The notes under the pieces: model-generated
The model's input: the letters and a program-made list of their open reading frames with translations, nothing else
Databases searched by the model: none
Told to the model about the DNA's origin: nothing
Translations under genes and position numbers: made by a program
In this document: in pieces, positions 9,545-19,048 of the stretch
How positions within the stretch are numbered: the stretch's first letter is position 1
Layout: every line of letters begins with the position of its first letter
NCBI GenBank assembly: GCA_016926205.1
Contig: JAFGPB010000067.1
Location: forward strand, 1-49,759
Direction of reading: 5' to 3'
From: Bacteroidales bacterium
Lineage (GTDB): Bacteria; Bacteroidota; Bacteroidia; Bacteroidales; UBA10428
DNA: 49,759 nt

Positions 9545-10804
9545 ATGGCGAACCGCTTTGCATTTGTGATCATCTTCCTGGTTGTTTTCACGGTCCTTGT
9601 CGACCTGTATGCTTTTCTGGCTGTCCACAACCTGGTAAAGAACCAGGATTCGTTAGTGAAGCTTATCGTTACGGTTGCATTCTGGACCGTAACCTTTCTC
9701 TTCCTGGTCGTTTTCATGTTTTTTTTCAGAATAGACTACCAGCAGAGAAATCCATCTGACCTTTCAGGTGTCTTCATACTGGTAGGTTTGTATTTCCTGG
9801 TCTATCTTCCCAAAATCACCTTCATCAGTTTCAGGGCTGTTGAGGATCTGATCCGGTTCATCAGCTGGGTCATCAAACAGGGTGTGGCCATGTTTTCGGG
9901 ACAGACCCTGGATGTTTTGAGGCTGAGTATGATCTCAAAAATCGGTCTGGTATTCAGTCTGGTTCCCTTCATAGCAATCCTTTCAGGCATGATCAGCAGG
10001 TTTCATTTTCATATTCAGCAAGTGGAGATCCGGATGCAGAACATGCCTGCATCGCTGGACGGACTGAAAATCGTTCACATATCGGACATTCACCTGGGCA
10101 GCATTTACGGAAAACAAAACAAAGTTCAAAAGGCGGTCGACATGATCAATGCTGCAGATGCTGATCTCGTATTGTTTACCGGGGACCTCGTCAACAACTT
10201 CAGTGAAGAGGCCATCGGATGGGAACAGCTCTTTGCATCGGTGGATTCAAGATACGGCAAGTACTCGATCCTTGGAAATCATGATTATGGGGATTACTGG
10301 ACCTGGGGAAGCCCGGAAGAAAAAGCAGCCAACATGCAGATGCTATTCAACATTCAAAACCGCATGGGATTCAAATTACTTCGAAATGAATGGGATACAG
10401 TTGACGTTAACGGAGCGCAGATCGGACTTATCGGTGTGGAAAACTGGGGACTGCCTCCTTTTTCCCGGCACGGTGATCTGAAGGCGGCAATGCAGAACCT
10501 GCCTCCGGTTGATTTCAAAGTACTTCTTTCACACAATCCCACGCACTGGGATGCCGAAGTGCTTGAAAAAACCGATATTCCGCTTACTTTGTCAGGACAT
10601 ACACATGCCATGCAGTTTGCACTCAGACTTGGAAATTTCAGGTGGAGTCCCGCAAGGATCATGTACGAAAGGTATATGGGATTTTACAGCCAGAACGGTC
10701 AGGCTTTATACGTAAACACCGGTCTCGGTTACATCGGATTTCCGGGTCGCGTCGGCATCCGGCCGGAAATTACCGTACTTACCCTGAAATCCGGTAATGA
10801 TTGA
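9545..10804 (+). CDS. Membrane-anchored metallophosphoesterase (YaeI/YpbG-like)
   Basis: This 419-residue protein has about four transmembrane segments in the first 150 residues, then a calcineurin-like phosphoesterase domain. All metal-binding motifs are present: D181 and H183 in HISDIHLG, FTGDLVNN near 215, LGNHDYGD near 245, LLSHNP near 325 and SGHTHAMQ near 345. Relatives hydrolyse phosphodiesters such as UDP-diacylglucosamine or other lipid-linked substrates, but the actual substrate is unknown. A -7-like TAACTTTG occurs at 9474-9481, though the nearest TTG is only 16 bases upstream of it, so the promoter is tentative. Confidence 0.88.
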   Translation: MANRFAFVIIFLVVFTVLVDLYAFLAVHNLVKNQDSLVKLIVTVAFWTVTFLFLVVFMFFFRIDYQQRNPSDLSGVFILVGLYFLVYLPKITFISFRAVEDLIRFISWVIKQGVAMFSGQTLDVLRLSMISKIGLVFSLVPFIAILSGMISRFHFHIQQVEIRMQNMPASLDGLKIVHISDIHLGSIYGKQNKVQKAVDMINAADADLVLFTGDLVNNFSEEAIGWEQLFASVDSRYGKYSILGNHDYGDYWTWGSPEEKAANMQMLFNIQNRMGFKLLRNEWDTVDVNGAQIGLIGVENWGLPPFSRHGDLKAAMQNLPPVDFKVLLSHNPTHWDAEVLEKTDIPLTLSGHTHAMQFALRLGNFRWSPARIMYERYMGFYSQNGQALYVNTGLGYIGFPGRVGIRPEITVLTLKSGND

Positions 10805-10985
10805 AATTGCAGCCAGAAGACTCACCACTCATGATTGTTTGAAATTTCTCACTTGCTGAAAGCCGCCCCATGTGAAAAAGTTAAAGAACCATCACTGGCC
10901 AAATGATCCGGATAATATTAATTTTCAACTTTGCAGGAATGCAGGCGAAGGATTCTGCTGACCTGTCCGAAAGGATCCCAGCAAA

Positions 10986-11786
10986 TCACAGATCCTGAAC
11001 GGATCCCTCAATTGAGAACCGGTCGCGGTCAAGCCACACGGGAAATTTTTCCCGGAATTCCAGCAATTCATTCATTGAAAGACTGACAGTTTCCGAATTG
11101 TTCTTACCGTGTCCCATATTCAGCAACATATTGCCTTTGGGACCGATAACCTGGGATTCTCCCCGGTATGAAATTCCGTTACCGTCAATGCCGACTCTGT
11201 TCACACCCACGACATAACTCTGGTTTTCCAGGGCCCTGGCCTTAAGCAGCGTATTCCAGACATCACTTCGTTTACCGGGCCAGTTGGCTGCATATACCAG
11301 CAAGTCATAATCATTCACGTTCCTGCTCCATACCGGAAATCTGAGGTCATAACAGATCTGCAGAGCGATCCTCCAGCCGTTCAGACTGATGATCGTCCTT
11401 TTGATGCCTGGAGTATAATGAATCTCTTCACCCTCCATTCTGAACAGATGCCTTTTGTCATAAAAATCAATGTGTCCGGACGGTTCAACGAAAACAAGCC
11501 TGTTAAAATAATGTTCCCTGTCCGTTATGATCACGCTTCCCGCAACTGCACAACCTTTCTTCAAAGAAACTTCCTTCATCCAGCGGATGGTCCTGCCATC
11601 CATACCTTCAGCAAAATTCCCGGGATCGGTCGTGAAACCCGTGGCAAACATCTCAGGCAGAAGGATGAGATCGGTATGACCGGCATTCTTTTCTATGATA
11701 GAGGAACAATTGGAAAGGTTGGCCTGTATATCATTCCACACAACGTCAGGCTGGACAACTGTAATTGTTATTTCCCTGTCTTTCAT
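10986..11786 (-). CDS. Nitrilase-superfamily amidohydrolase, omega-amidase-like
   Basis: The 266-residue protein carries the complete carbon-nitrogen hydrolase triad: Glu45 (LLPEMFATGF), Lys111 (FYDKRHLF) and Cys145 (LQICYDLRFPVWSRN). These motifs match the omega-amidase branch (YafV and Nit2-like), which hydrolyses the alpha-keto acid amides left by glutamine or asparagine transamination. The length is normal for the branch. It lies downstream of the HPt gene on the same strand. The 63-base spacer between them is mostly a decamer tandem repeat whose first unit supplies the start codon. The substrate assignment rests on motif similarity only. Confidence 0.88.
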   Translation of the reverse strand: MKDREITITVVQPDVVWNDIQANLSNCSSIIEKNAGHTDLILLPEMFATGFTTDPGNFAEGMDGRTIRWMKEVSLKKGCAVAGSVIITDREHYFNRLVFVEPSGHIDFYDKRHLFRMEGEEIHYTPGIKRTIISLNGWRIALQICYDLRFPVWSRNVNDYDLLVYAANWPGKRSDVWNTLLKARALENQSYVVGVNRVGIDGNGISYRGESQVIGPKGNMLLNMGHGKNNSETVSLSMNELLEFREKFPVWLDRDRFSIEGSVQDL

Positions 11787-11846
11787 AGTCTTTCATAGTC
11801 TTTCATAGTCTTTCATAGTCTTTCATAGTCTATTATTGTCTTTCAT
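11781..11846 (-). repeat. Decamer tandem repeat over the nitrilase start codon
   Basis: Five perfect copies of TTTCATAGTC occupy 11781-11830, followed by a diverged copy (11831-11840) and a partial one. Read on the coding strand the unit is GACTATGAAA, so each copy carries an ATG, and the copy nearest the gene supplies the nitrilase start at 11786. Because the unit is ten bases, successive ATGs fall in different frames. A seven-codon mini-ORF begun two units upstream ends in a TGA that overlaps the real ATG. Confidence 0.95.
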
Positions 11847-11849
11847 GCT

Positions 11850-12200
11850 TCATTCGTACTGTCCCAGATTGAAATCACGTTCAAATGCATCAGTCAACTG
11901 GTCAACATATTTCCGGGCATGAACCACATAGCTGTGAATATTATGATGTTCTTCAATATTTTTTACACCTTCCTCGATTTTAATGAGTTCGTTTTTCAGG
12001 TCCGCGGCTCCCAGAAAAGATACACCGGGGATCAGTTTATGGGCTTCCCTGCCCAGCGCTTCGTATTTTTGTTGCGAATCATATTTTTCCATCCGGTCCA
12101 TGATTGGTGGAGCGGTACGCTTGAATGTCAACAACATATCAATAATAAACCGTTCATCATCACCGGCCAGTTTTTTCAGAGCATGCAGGTCATATATCAT
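11850..12200 (-). CDS. Histidine phosphotransfer (HPt) domain protein
   Basis: This small stand-alone HPt protein is about 116 residues from the ATG at 12200. The phospho-accepting His54 lies in EALGREAHKLIPGVSFLGA, the classic HPt helix. The start YDLHALKKLAGDDERFIIDML is the usual opening of Bacteroidota HPt proteins. An in-frame ATG at 12242 would add 14 residues outside the fold. A weak -7-like element on the minus strand (12247-12254) also favours the shorter form. It would relay phosphate between a hybrid sensor kinase and a response regulator, neither of which is in the window. Confidence 0.85.
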   Translation of the reverse strand: MIYDLHALKKLAGDDERFIIDMLLTFKRTAPPIMDRMEKYDSQQKYEALGREAHKLIPGVSFLGAADLKNELIKIEEGVKNIEEHHNIHSYVVHARKYVDQLTDAFERDFNLGQYE

Positions 12201-12320
12201 ATGAGGAAGTATTTTATGATTCTTGAATACAGCACCTGTCAAGGCATAAAGATAACCATTTTATCTTTCGGTGTGATTTTCCGTTGCCTGACCTGTGCAA
12301 GTTTATTCCCTGGCCCGGAT

Positions 12321-12351
12321 TTTGCGGTAAAACAATGAAAGGTTATTTTTG
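12321..12351 (+). promoter_or_regulatory. Bacteroidota-type promoter for the TPR gene
   Basis: TTTG (12321-12324) and a perfect -7 TATTTTTG (12344-12351) are 19 bases apart. A transcript would start near 12357, so translation must begin downstream. This supports the ATG at 12392 over the in-frame ATG at 12284. Confidence 0.8.
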
Positions 12352-12391
12352 CAGTGGTTCCGAGAAAATGATCTTCTCAAATTGTTTGGTT

Positions 12392-13699
12392 ATGCACAAG
12401 TTTATCCTGCTGATTCTTTTGATGGTCGTATCTTCTGAGGCAGCCCTTTATCCTCAGTCAGAAAGATTCGGCGCCGACAGCATGAAATGTCTCGGTTCGC
12501 TTTCGGTGATGAGTGAATTTGCCAAAATGGATCTGTATGATGAAGCCTATGATTCATGGAGATACTGCTTCAGCAATTGTCCGGCCTCAAGCAGGAACAT
12601 CTATGTGATCGGTGCCAGTATCCTGAAATACAAAATTGAGAACAACAGCCACCCGGTTTTCAGGAACAATTACATAGACACCCTGATGCTGATTTATGAC
12701 CGTAGAATTGAATATTTCGGACAGGAGGGTTATGTATCGGGAAGGAAGGGACTCGATCTGCTGAAATACAGGCCGTCAGAACAAAGATCTGCATATGAGT
12801 TATTTCAAAAATCGGTCACACTTGATGAAAGGAAGGCTGAAGGCACCGTACTCGGCAATCTGATGCAGGTTTCGGCAGCACTGTACCGGGACAATGCAAT
12901 AACTGTGCAGGAGATGATGGACAATTACTTTATGACTATCAATTTTCTGATTGGTAATGAAACCGTTCAGCCCGACCAGTACCCTTCTGTTGTGGAAACC
13001 ATTAACAACATACTGGTGGAAAGTGGCGCAGCTGACTGTGAACTGCTTGAAAAACATCTGCTGCCAAAGCTTCAGGAGCATTCCCATAACGTTGAATTGT
13101 TAAAAAGCATCGTATCCCTGGCAAACAAAACCGGATGCAACGGGTCAGATCTGAACCTGACGGCTTCCGGGTTGCTTTTCAATGCCGAACCTTCTGCGGA
13201 AATGGGCTTATATCTTGCTAACAGCCTTTTAACGTCAGGAGACTATGCCGGTGCCAATACATATTACTATAAGGCCATTGAACTTGAGAAAGACAATGTC
13301 CGGAAGGCAGGCATTTACTGCCAGATGAGCCTGGTTGCCCAGCAGCAGAACAAGTTTCCGGAAGCGAGGGATCTTGCAATGAGCGCATTGGATATCAATC
13401 CAGGTATGGGAGAGGCAACTATCGCCATAGGACTTGCATATGCTGCATCGGGAAGCACCTGCGGCAGCAGTCCGTTTGAGCGTGCATCGATATACTGGGT
13501 TGCAGTTGACAAATTCACAGAAGCAAAGACAGAAGATCCTTCAGTTGCTGCCAAAGCAGATGAACTGATCCGGCATTATACACAGTTTTTCCCCGACAAT
13601 GAGACGGCTTTTTTCAATGGATACCAGGATGGTGATGAATACACCGTAGGATGCTGGATCAACGAAACCACCGAAGTTCGCACAAGAAAAATACAATAA
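12392..13699 (+). CDS. Secreted TPR-repeat protein
   Basis: The protein is 435 residues from the ATG at 12392, which begins a good signal peptide (MHKFILLILLMVVSSEA). In-frame upstream codons at 12284 and 12338 lie before the predicted transcription start or lack a leader. The body is helical with tetratricopeptide-like units, clearest near the C-terminal third (SAEMGLYLANSLLTSGDY, AGIYCQMSLVAQQQNKFPEA). Near the N-terminus is SKNCP-like spacing of cysteines (YCFSNCP, NKTGC), consistent with an extracytoplasmic location. Such proteins act as periplasmic scaffolds in Bacteroidota. No enzyme function is visible. Confidence 0.8.
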   Translation: MHKFILLILLMVVSSEAALYPQSERFGADSMKCLGSLSVMSEFAKMDLYDEAYDSWRYCFSNCPASSRNIYVIGASILKYKIENNSHPVFRNNYIDTLMLIYDRRIEYFGQEGYVSGRKGLDLLKYRPSEQRSAYELFQKSVTLDERKAEGTVLGNLMQVSAALYRDNAITVQEMMDNYFMTINFLIGNETVQPDQYPSVVETINNILVESGAADCELLEKHLLPKLQEHSHNVELLKSIVSLANKTGCNGSDLNLTASGLLFNAEPSAEMGLYLANSLLTSGDYAGANTYYYKAIELEKDNVRKAGIYCQMSLVAQQQNKFPEARDLAMSALDINPGMGEATIAIGLAYAASGSTCGSSPFERASIYWVAVDKFTEAKTEDPSVAAKADELIRHYTQFFPDNETAFFNGYQDGDEYTVGCWINETTEVRTRKIQ

Positions 13700-13791
13700 G
13701 GTCTTTTGCACTGAAAACCTGATCATGAGTACACCAGGCAAGCATTCTGAAAGCAGGAATGTCCGGGAATGATACAGCAGACAGGCGGGAT

Positions 13792-14997
13792 TTAAAGCTT
13801 ATTGATAAGATTGATCATCAGATCGTTGGGCTCCATTCCAAGATTGTCTTTTGAATACTTTGGTCTGATCCGGTTCACAAAATACATATCAGTCTTTCCC
13901 GTGTTTTTGGTATCGATTTTACCCCTGTGATCACATTCAAAAAATTCCCTGATATAATCATAGGTTACACCCGAAATGTTCACCATACCAACATGACCAC
14001 CCTGTTCCATCCTGGATGCGATGTTGACCGTATCACCCCAGATGTCGTATGCCAGACGCTTTTTCCCGACTACACCCGCCACGACCGGACCCGTGTGGAT
14101 CCCGATCCGGAGTTCCCAGACAGGAAGGTTCTGCAATACCCTTGCATCATTGAGTGTATTCATGTAATGCTGAATTTCCAGACTGGCAAGAACTGCGTCA
14201 AAGGGATTGCTTTTATTGCTCAGGGGCAGTCCTCCCGCAAACATATAGGCATCGCCAATGGTTTTAATTTTTTCAAGATAATGTTTCTCGATGATCTCAT
14301 CATACCTGGCAAAATATCCGTCCAGGATATTCACCAGATCTTTTGGCTCGAGTGTTTTGCTGATCTTTGAAAATCCCTTGAAATCTGCAAAAACAACGCT
14401 CACCATTTTATAATGCCTTGTTCCTGCCCGCCCCTTGGTCTTGAGTTGCTTCGCAACCTCAAACGGAAGTATGTTCAGAAGCAGTTTCTCGGACCTTTGC
14501 TGCTCATCCTCAATGGTCCTCTTCTGAAGGTTGATCTTTTCTTTCTGTTCTTCCAGCAGTTGATTGGCTTTTTCAAGGTTCCTGGCAATTTCTTTCATTT
14601 TTTTAAATTGCTTTTCTATCCTTTCCTCCTTGATCCTGAAAGCCGTAACATCCACTTCAATAGCCATGAATTTTCCGGGATGATCAGCGCAGTTTAAACC
14701 GGGAGAAACAAATGCCTTTATCCATTTTGATTTCCCGTTCCCGGTCCGGATCTCACAGATGAAATTGACCGGATGTCTTTCTTTTATACAGGCAGTGATA
14801 CTATCCTTGATTTCCTCCGAATCATAAAGACTGAATACAGTGGAAGACTCCGGTCTGTCCCCTTTTACAGGGCTGCATTCACGCATCTTTTTAAAACCGT
14901 TGCTTACCCACTCCAGTTCACCCTCTGAATTAAAAACCAAAATCGATAATGCAGGATTTTCAGATGCTGATGTTATGATCTTGTCAAATGAATCCAT
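13792..14997 (-). CDS. PAS-domain class III adenylate cyclase
   Basis: This soluble 401-residue protein has a PAS-like sensor (about 1-120, with the WIKAFVSPG core and a PAC-type end), a coiled coil (about 122-172) and a class III cyclase domain (about 195-375). Catalytic residues are visible: metal-binding Asp205 (VVFADFKGFS) and Asp249 (TIGDAYM), adenine-selecting Lys245 and Asp318 (YDIWGD), and transition-state Asn325 and Arg329 (VNIASRM). Lys and Asp at the selectivity positions indicate ATP, hence cAMP, rather than GTP. The start at 14997 is fixed by an in-frame TAA shortly upstream. A GGAGGTGA stretch about 27 bases upstream is too far away to act as its ribosome site. The sensed signal is unknown. 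Confidence 0.9.
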   Translation of the reverse strand: MDSFDKIITSASENPALSILVFNSEGELEWVSNGFKKMRECSPVKGDRPESSTVFSLYDSEEIKDSITACIKERHPVNFICEIRTGNGKSKWIKAFVSPGLNCADHPGKFMAIEVDVTAFRIKEERIEKQFKKMKEIARNLEKANQLLEEQKEKINLQKRTIEDEQQRSEKLLLNILPFEVAKQLKTKGRAGTRHYKMVSVVFADFKGFSKISKTLEPKDLVNILDGYFARYDEIIEKHYLEKIKTIGDAYMFAGGLPLSNKSNPFDAVLASLEIQHYMNTLNDARVLQNLPVWELRIGIHTGPVVAGVVGKKRLAYDIWGDTVNIASRMEQGGHVGMVNISGVTYDYIREFFECDHRGKIDTKNTGKTDMYFVNRIRPKYSKDNLGMEPNDLMINLINKL

Positions 14998-15154
14998 GTA
15001 CCAGGTTCTGTAACTTTACTGAAATCACCTCCGACTGAGTGAAATTATGAGATATTAAACGAGAAACAGATGACAAAGTTATACCAATATCCCGTTTTCT
15101 GTACACAATTGCCTCTGCAATAATACAGGCGAACTCTTTAAGATGCTCCGGTTT

Positions 15155-16381
15155 TTATAGAAATGTAGTCAGGGTTTCCCTGATGATATTTACCGATTCC
15201 ATCAGCTGATCTTCTGTAATGACAAGCGGCGGTGCAAACCGGATGATGTGATCGTGTGTAGGTTTTGCAAGCAATCCGTTATTCTTCAGTTCAATGCAAA
15301 CATCCCATGCCGTTCTCCCGTCTTTCGGACGGATCACAATGGCATTTAACAGTCCCTTACCACGGACCTTTTCAACCATTTCATGATTTTTTTCCAGTCC
15401 GGTCAACTCTTCCCGGAATATGTTCCCCAGTTTTCCGGCATTTTCAGCAAGTTTTTCATCTGCGATCACTTTCAATGCAGCAATGGCAACATTCGACGCT
15501 ACAGGATTCCCTCCGAACGTGGACCCGTGTTCACCCGGTTTGATGCACAACATAATGTCATTATCTGCCAGCACCGCAGAAACAGGCAGTACCCCTCCCG
15601 AAAGCGCCTTACCCAGGATGAGTATATCCGGTCTTACATTCTCATGGTCACACGCCAGCATCTTTCCCGTGCGGGCCAGACCCGTCTGTACCTCATCAGC
15701 AATGAAGAGAACGTTGTGCTCCCTGCACAGATCATACGCTCCTTTAAGATAACCAGGATCAGGCACAAATACTCCTGCTTCACCCTGGATGGGCTCGACC
15801 AGAAATCCCGCCACATTGGGATCCGCCAGCGCCTTTTCAAGTGCCTTCAGATCATTGTATGGAATCACGGTAAATCCGGGTGTAAATGGACCATAGCCCT
15901 TGTAAGAATCAGGATCGGTGGACATGGAAACGATGGTGATCGTACGGCCGTGAAAATTGTTCTCGCACACAATGATCCTGGCTTCATTTTCAGGCAGACC
16001 TTTCCTGTCGTATGCCCATCTCCGGCAAAGCTTCAGTGCGGTCTCCACACCTTCCGCACCCGTATTCATGGGCAACAGCTTGTCATAACCCAGAAGCTCT
16101 GTCGCATATCTTTCGAAGGATCCCAGACAATCATTGAAAAAAGCCCTCGAAGTCAGGGTAAGCCTTCTGGACTGCCTGACCATCGCTTTTAATATTTTGG
16201 GATGACAGTGACCTTGATTTAAAGCTGAGTAAGCTGAAAGAAAATCGTAATACTTTTTGCCTTCCACATCCCAGACAAAAACCCCTTTTCCCTTTGTCAG
16301 CACAACCGGTAACGGGTGATAGTTGTGCGCACCATACCTGTTTTCGAGGTCTATGAAATCCCGACTTGTTTGTTTTGCCAT
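15155..16381 (-). CDS. rocD: Ornithine aminotransferase
   Basis: The 408-residue PLP enzyme converts ornithine and 2-oxoglutarate to glutamate semialdehyde and glutamate, linking arginine and proline metabolism. The start [16 protein letters not shown] is characteristic of ornithine transaminases. The PLP Lys258 is in [10 protein letters not shown], Asp229 of the cofactor ring contact is in [14 protein letters not shown], and Glu197 (VEPIQGEAG) follows the family pattern. The length matches bacterial RocD and human OAT without its targeting peptide. It stands alone, with 160 bases of AT-rich DNA upstream in which I found no convincing promoter. Confidence 0.93.
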   Translation of the reverse strand: MAKQTSRDFIDLENRYGAHNYHPLPVVLTKGKGVFVWDVEGKKYYDFLSAYSALNQGHCHPKILKAMVRQSRRLTLTSRAFFNDCLGSFERYATELLGYDKLLPMNTGAEGVETALKLCRRWAYDRKGLPENEARIIVCENNFHGRTITIVSMSTDPDSYKGYGPFTPGFTVIPYNDLKALEKALADPNVAGFLVEPIQGEAGVFVPDPGYLKGAYDLCREHNVLFIADEVQTGLARTGKMLACDHENVRPDILILGKALSGGVLPVSAVLADNDIMLCIKPGEHGSTFGGNPVASNVAIAALKVIADEKLAENAGKLGNIFREELTGLEKNHEMVEKVRGKGLLNAIVIRPKDGRTAWDVCIELKNNGLLAKPTHDHIIRFAPPLVITEDQLMESVNIIRETLTTFL

Positions 16382-16542
16382 ATTACACGATCAGTATTAG
16401 TTTTGTATTTGTGATTTCTGAATTTTTTTACGCAAGTTTTGAATTTTTATTCGGTATAAAAATGACAATTGGCAGTTTTTATGACAAAAGTACTACATTG
16501 GAGTATTTTTCATGCTGAATGGCTCCCGAAAAGGAATTGTAG

Positions 16543-17172
16543 CTATCTGTCATCATTGCCGAATTTGAAGTCCCCCCTTCTTAAAGCCTGAAAGAACTTC
16601 GCCCAGGCGACTGCATTGAACAGCTGGTAAGTCGGGTAGGTTCCGCGGATAAAGGTTTCCTGGTACTGTTGTTCCATAATATACTGGAAATTTGCCCGTG
16701 CACTGGGCTCCTGGTCCATGATGATCTGTGTTCGGATCAGTGCAATATTGCGCCGTGCCCGTTCCATATCGTCGTCCGGCAGTTCTAAGTTGAGAAAGGC
16801 CTGTTTGAATTCCTCGTAAGTCCTCCAGGGATAGATCACTGCTTCCTGAATAAACAGTGTATCCATCTGAAGTATCACATCAACATTCATAAAATTCGTC
16901 GGATGACCTTCCGGTATATGCAGCCGTTTGCTTTTGTATCCTACCGATGAAACGAGGACGGTATCGTTTTCCTCCACTACAAGGGAAAAACTGCCGTAGT
17001 TGTTGGTAATCGCGCCCCTGTAATCATCAAGAATCAGGATGTGCGCAAAGGGCAAAGGCCTTAAAAGCTCATCCGTTACTTTTCCGGTCAGTTGTATGAG
17101 CTTTTTTTCCTGGGCATTGGCCATTGCCGGCAGCAGGAACATCAATATTATGGAAAATCCCAGATACCTCAT
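16543..17172 (-). CDS. Secreted protein with carboxypeptidase-regulatory-like (CarboxypepD_reg) domain
   Basis: From the ATG at 17172 the protein is 209 residues with a signal peptide ending in MANAQ. A GTG nine bases upstream is also in frame but less likely. Residues about 25-105 form the beta-sandwich seen at the N-terminus of TonB-linked receptors (GKVTDELLRPLPFAHILI, then SVGYKSKRLHIP). The rest is a charged helical tail (YEEFKQAFLNLELPDDDMERA) without plug or barrel domains, so this is not a truncated SusC receptor of usual length. Stand-alone proteins of this form are frequent in Bacteroidota; their role is unknown. A consensus promoter lies just upstream. Confidence 0.8.
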   Translation of the reverse strand: MRYLGFSIILMFLLPAMANAQEKKLIQLTGKVTDELLRPLPFAHILILDDYRGAITNNYGSFSLVVEENDTVLVSSVGYKSKRLHIPEGHPTNFMNVDVILQMDTLFIQEAVIYPWRTYEEFKQAFLNLELPDDDMERARRNIALIRTQIIMDQEPSARANFQYIMEQQYQETFIRGTYPTYQLFNAVAWAKFFQALRRGDFKFGNDDR

Positions 17173-17225
17173 GGAAATCACGGTCCTTATTCTCTTTTCA
17201 GATCAGAGAAGTTGCATCCAGTTCT

Positions 17226-17255
17226 CAAAAATAATCAAAATGTTAATTAATTCAA
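17226..17255 (-). promoter_or_regulatory. Bacteroidota-type promoter for the carboxypeptidase-regulatory-like gene
   Basis: On the minus strand a TTG (17253-17255) is followed after exactly 19 bases by a perfect TATTTTTG (17226-17233). The predicted transcript start is near 17220, about 47 bases before the ATG at 17172. Confidence 0.75.
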
Positions 17256-17498
17256 GATTATACACTATGAACCTCATTGCAGACCCGACTGACCACCTTA
17301 AAATGAATGCCATTCCGGCCATTTGATCCGGAAGGAAATTGACGGGATCCATCTGGCTCTAATCAGAAGACAAACAGGTCATGGTACTGTTCATTTTTTT
17401 CTTTGAAAAAAATGGGTTAATTTTAGTATTGCGTAATTTAAACCGTTGTCTTATGATATCAATAGGATCCTGATCTTGCTAACCTGTTAAACCATACC
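17256..17498. other. Divergent intergenic region, remainder
   Basis: The 326-base gap between the divergent genes ending at 17172 and starting at 17499 holds the minus-strand promoter above. The rest is AT-rich. A -7-like TAATTTTA at 17418-17425 could serve the plus-strand gene, but no correctly spaced -33 element was seen. No RNA gene or repeat is apparent. Confidence 0.4.
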
Positions 17499-19046
17499 AT
17501 GATGTTTAAGGACAAAGACCTGAAACAGCTCAAAGAACACGGAATCAGTATCAAACAGGCAGAAGAGCAGCTTTCTTTTCTCAGGCAGGGATTGCTTTAT
17601 GCCAGAATTGCGAAGAATGCTGCAATCGGCAAAGGTATCAGGAAGCTGAACAATAAGATGGTTCAGGAGTATGTGAACAGGTATGAGCAAACAGCAGCCA
17701 GCAGACATATCATTAAGTTTGTACCTGCATCAGGAGCCGCAACCAGGATGTTCAGAGCGCTTCATGAAGCGGACAGTCTTTGTCGCCAGCCGGATTTCAA
17801 TCCAAAATTATTTCAGAACGATGCATACCAGCATGTTGCAGAATGCTTCAACCGCCTTGAAGATTTTGCGTTTTATCCCGAGCTGGAAAAAGTGATGAAA
17901 AAAAACGGAAGCAGTCTTGAGTCAGCCCTGAACAACCGTCACTACCACCTGATCCTGAACTTTCTGCTGGAGCCTGAGGGACTGAATTATGGAAGCCTTC
18001 CAAAGGGACTCATCGCGTTCCACAGGTATGAAAATGGTGCACGCACTGCCTTTGAGGAACACATGGTGGAAGGTGCCGGTTATGCTGCCACATCCGGCAA
18101 TCATGTCAGCATACACCTTACGGTATCCCCGGAAAATGAAAAGCAATTCCGGGATTTGTTGCAGAATAGGCGGAAAAAGTACGAAAACCGTTACAATGTT
18201 CACTATGACATCAGTTTTTCCGTGCAGAAGCCTTCCACTGACACCCTATCACTGGATGAGAATAACATGCCGTTCAGGGAACCGAACGGAAAGCTTCATC
18301 TGCGACCCGGCGGTCATGGTGCATTGCTGGAAAACCTGAACGAACTTGACGCAGATCTGATTTTTATCAAGAATATCGACAATGTGGCACCTGACCGGAA
18401 CAAGAATGACACAATCACATATAAGAAAGCACTTGCGGGCATCCTTTTTGAATACCAGGAAAAAATTTTCAGTTACCTTTCATTGCTTGAAAAAACCGAT
18501 CATATTGCGGATGAGATGATCAATGAAATCAGCAGCTATCTCCGTGACAAGCTTGGAACATCCAAAAACCTCAGCACTTTTAACGGAAAAGAAGAAGCAG
18601 TCAGGTATCTGCAGAAGAAACTGAACCGTCCCATCCGGGTCTGTGGTATGGTGAAAAACATCGGAGAACCCGGTGGCGGTCCTTTTTGGGTTGCCGAGAC
18701 CGGTGGCATCAACTCATTACAGATCATTGAGTCTTCTCAGGTGAATCACCGGAATCCGGAACAGGAGGCCATGTTCAGCAGTTCCTCACATTTCAATCCC
18801 GTAGACCTCGTATGCGGTGTAAAGGATTACCGTGGGAATAAGTTCGATCTATTAAAGCACCGCGACCCGAATACCTGCTTCATCAGCAAAAAGTACAGGA
18901 ACGGAAAACCCCTTAAGGCATTTGAATGGCCCGGACTGTGGAACGGTTCGATGGCCGACTGGAACACGGTTTTTGTCGAGGTACCGGTGTCGACATTTTC
19001 TCCGGTCAAGACCCTGCATGACCTGCTCCGTCCAGAACATCAGTAG
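17499..19046 (+). CDS. DUF4301 family protein
   Basis: This 515-residue cytoplasmic protein belongs to DUF4301, a family almost restricted to Bacteroidota. The diagnostic segment is IIKFVPASGAATRMFRALHEA near residues 68-87, which resembles the nucleotide-binding turn of sugar-phosphate nucleotidyltransferases. Further conserved blocks are LHLRPGGHGALLENLNEL, DLIFIKNIDNVAPD and RVCGMVKNIGEPGGGPFWV. The GHGALLENLN and IKNIDN blocks recall UDP-sugar pyrophosphorylase folds, so a nucleotidyltransferase activity is plausible but unproven. The glycosyltransferase gene begins two bases after its stop, which suits a sugar-related role. Confidence 0.85.
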   Translation: MMFKDKDLKQLKEHGISIKQAEEQLSFLRQGLLYARIAKNAAIGKGIRKLNNKMVQEYVNRYEQTAASRHIIKFVPASGAATRMFRALHEADSLCRQPDFNPKLFQNDAYQHVAECFNRLEDFAFYPELEKVMKKNGSSLESALNNRHYHLILNFLLEPEGLNYGSLPKGLIAFHRYENGARTAFEEHMVEGAGYAATSGNHVSIHLTVSPENEKQFRDLLQNRRKKYENRYNVHYDISFSVQKPSTDTLSLDENNMPFREPNGKLHLRPGGHGALLENLNELDADLIFIKNIDNVAPDRNKNDTITYKKALAGILFEYQEKIFSYLSLLEKTDHIADEMINEISSYLRDKLGTSKNLSTFNGKEEAVRYLQKKLNRPIRVCGMVKNIGEPGGGPFWVAETGGINSLQIIESSQVNHRNPEQEAMFSSSSHFNPVDLVCGVKDYRGNKFDLLKHRDPNTCFISKKYRNGKPLKAFEWPGLWNGSMADWNTVFVEVPVSTFSPVKTLHDLLRPEHQ

Positions 19047-19048
19047 AT

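Noticed and set aside
11418-11798. 126-codon plus-strand frame opposite the nitrilase gene
   Set aside because: It lies antisense to a gene with an intact catalytic triad and shows no domain of its own.
15021-15035. GGAGGTGA Shine-Dalgarno match upstream of the adenylate cyclase gene
   Set aside because: It is about 27 bases from the only usable start codon, and an in-frame TAA lies between, so it cannot set this start.
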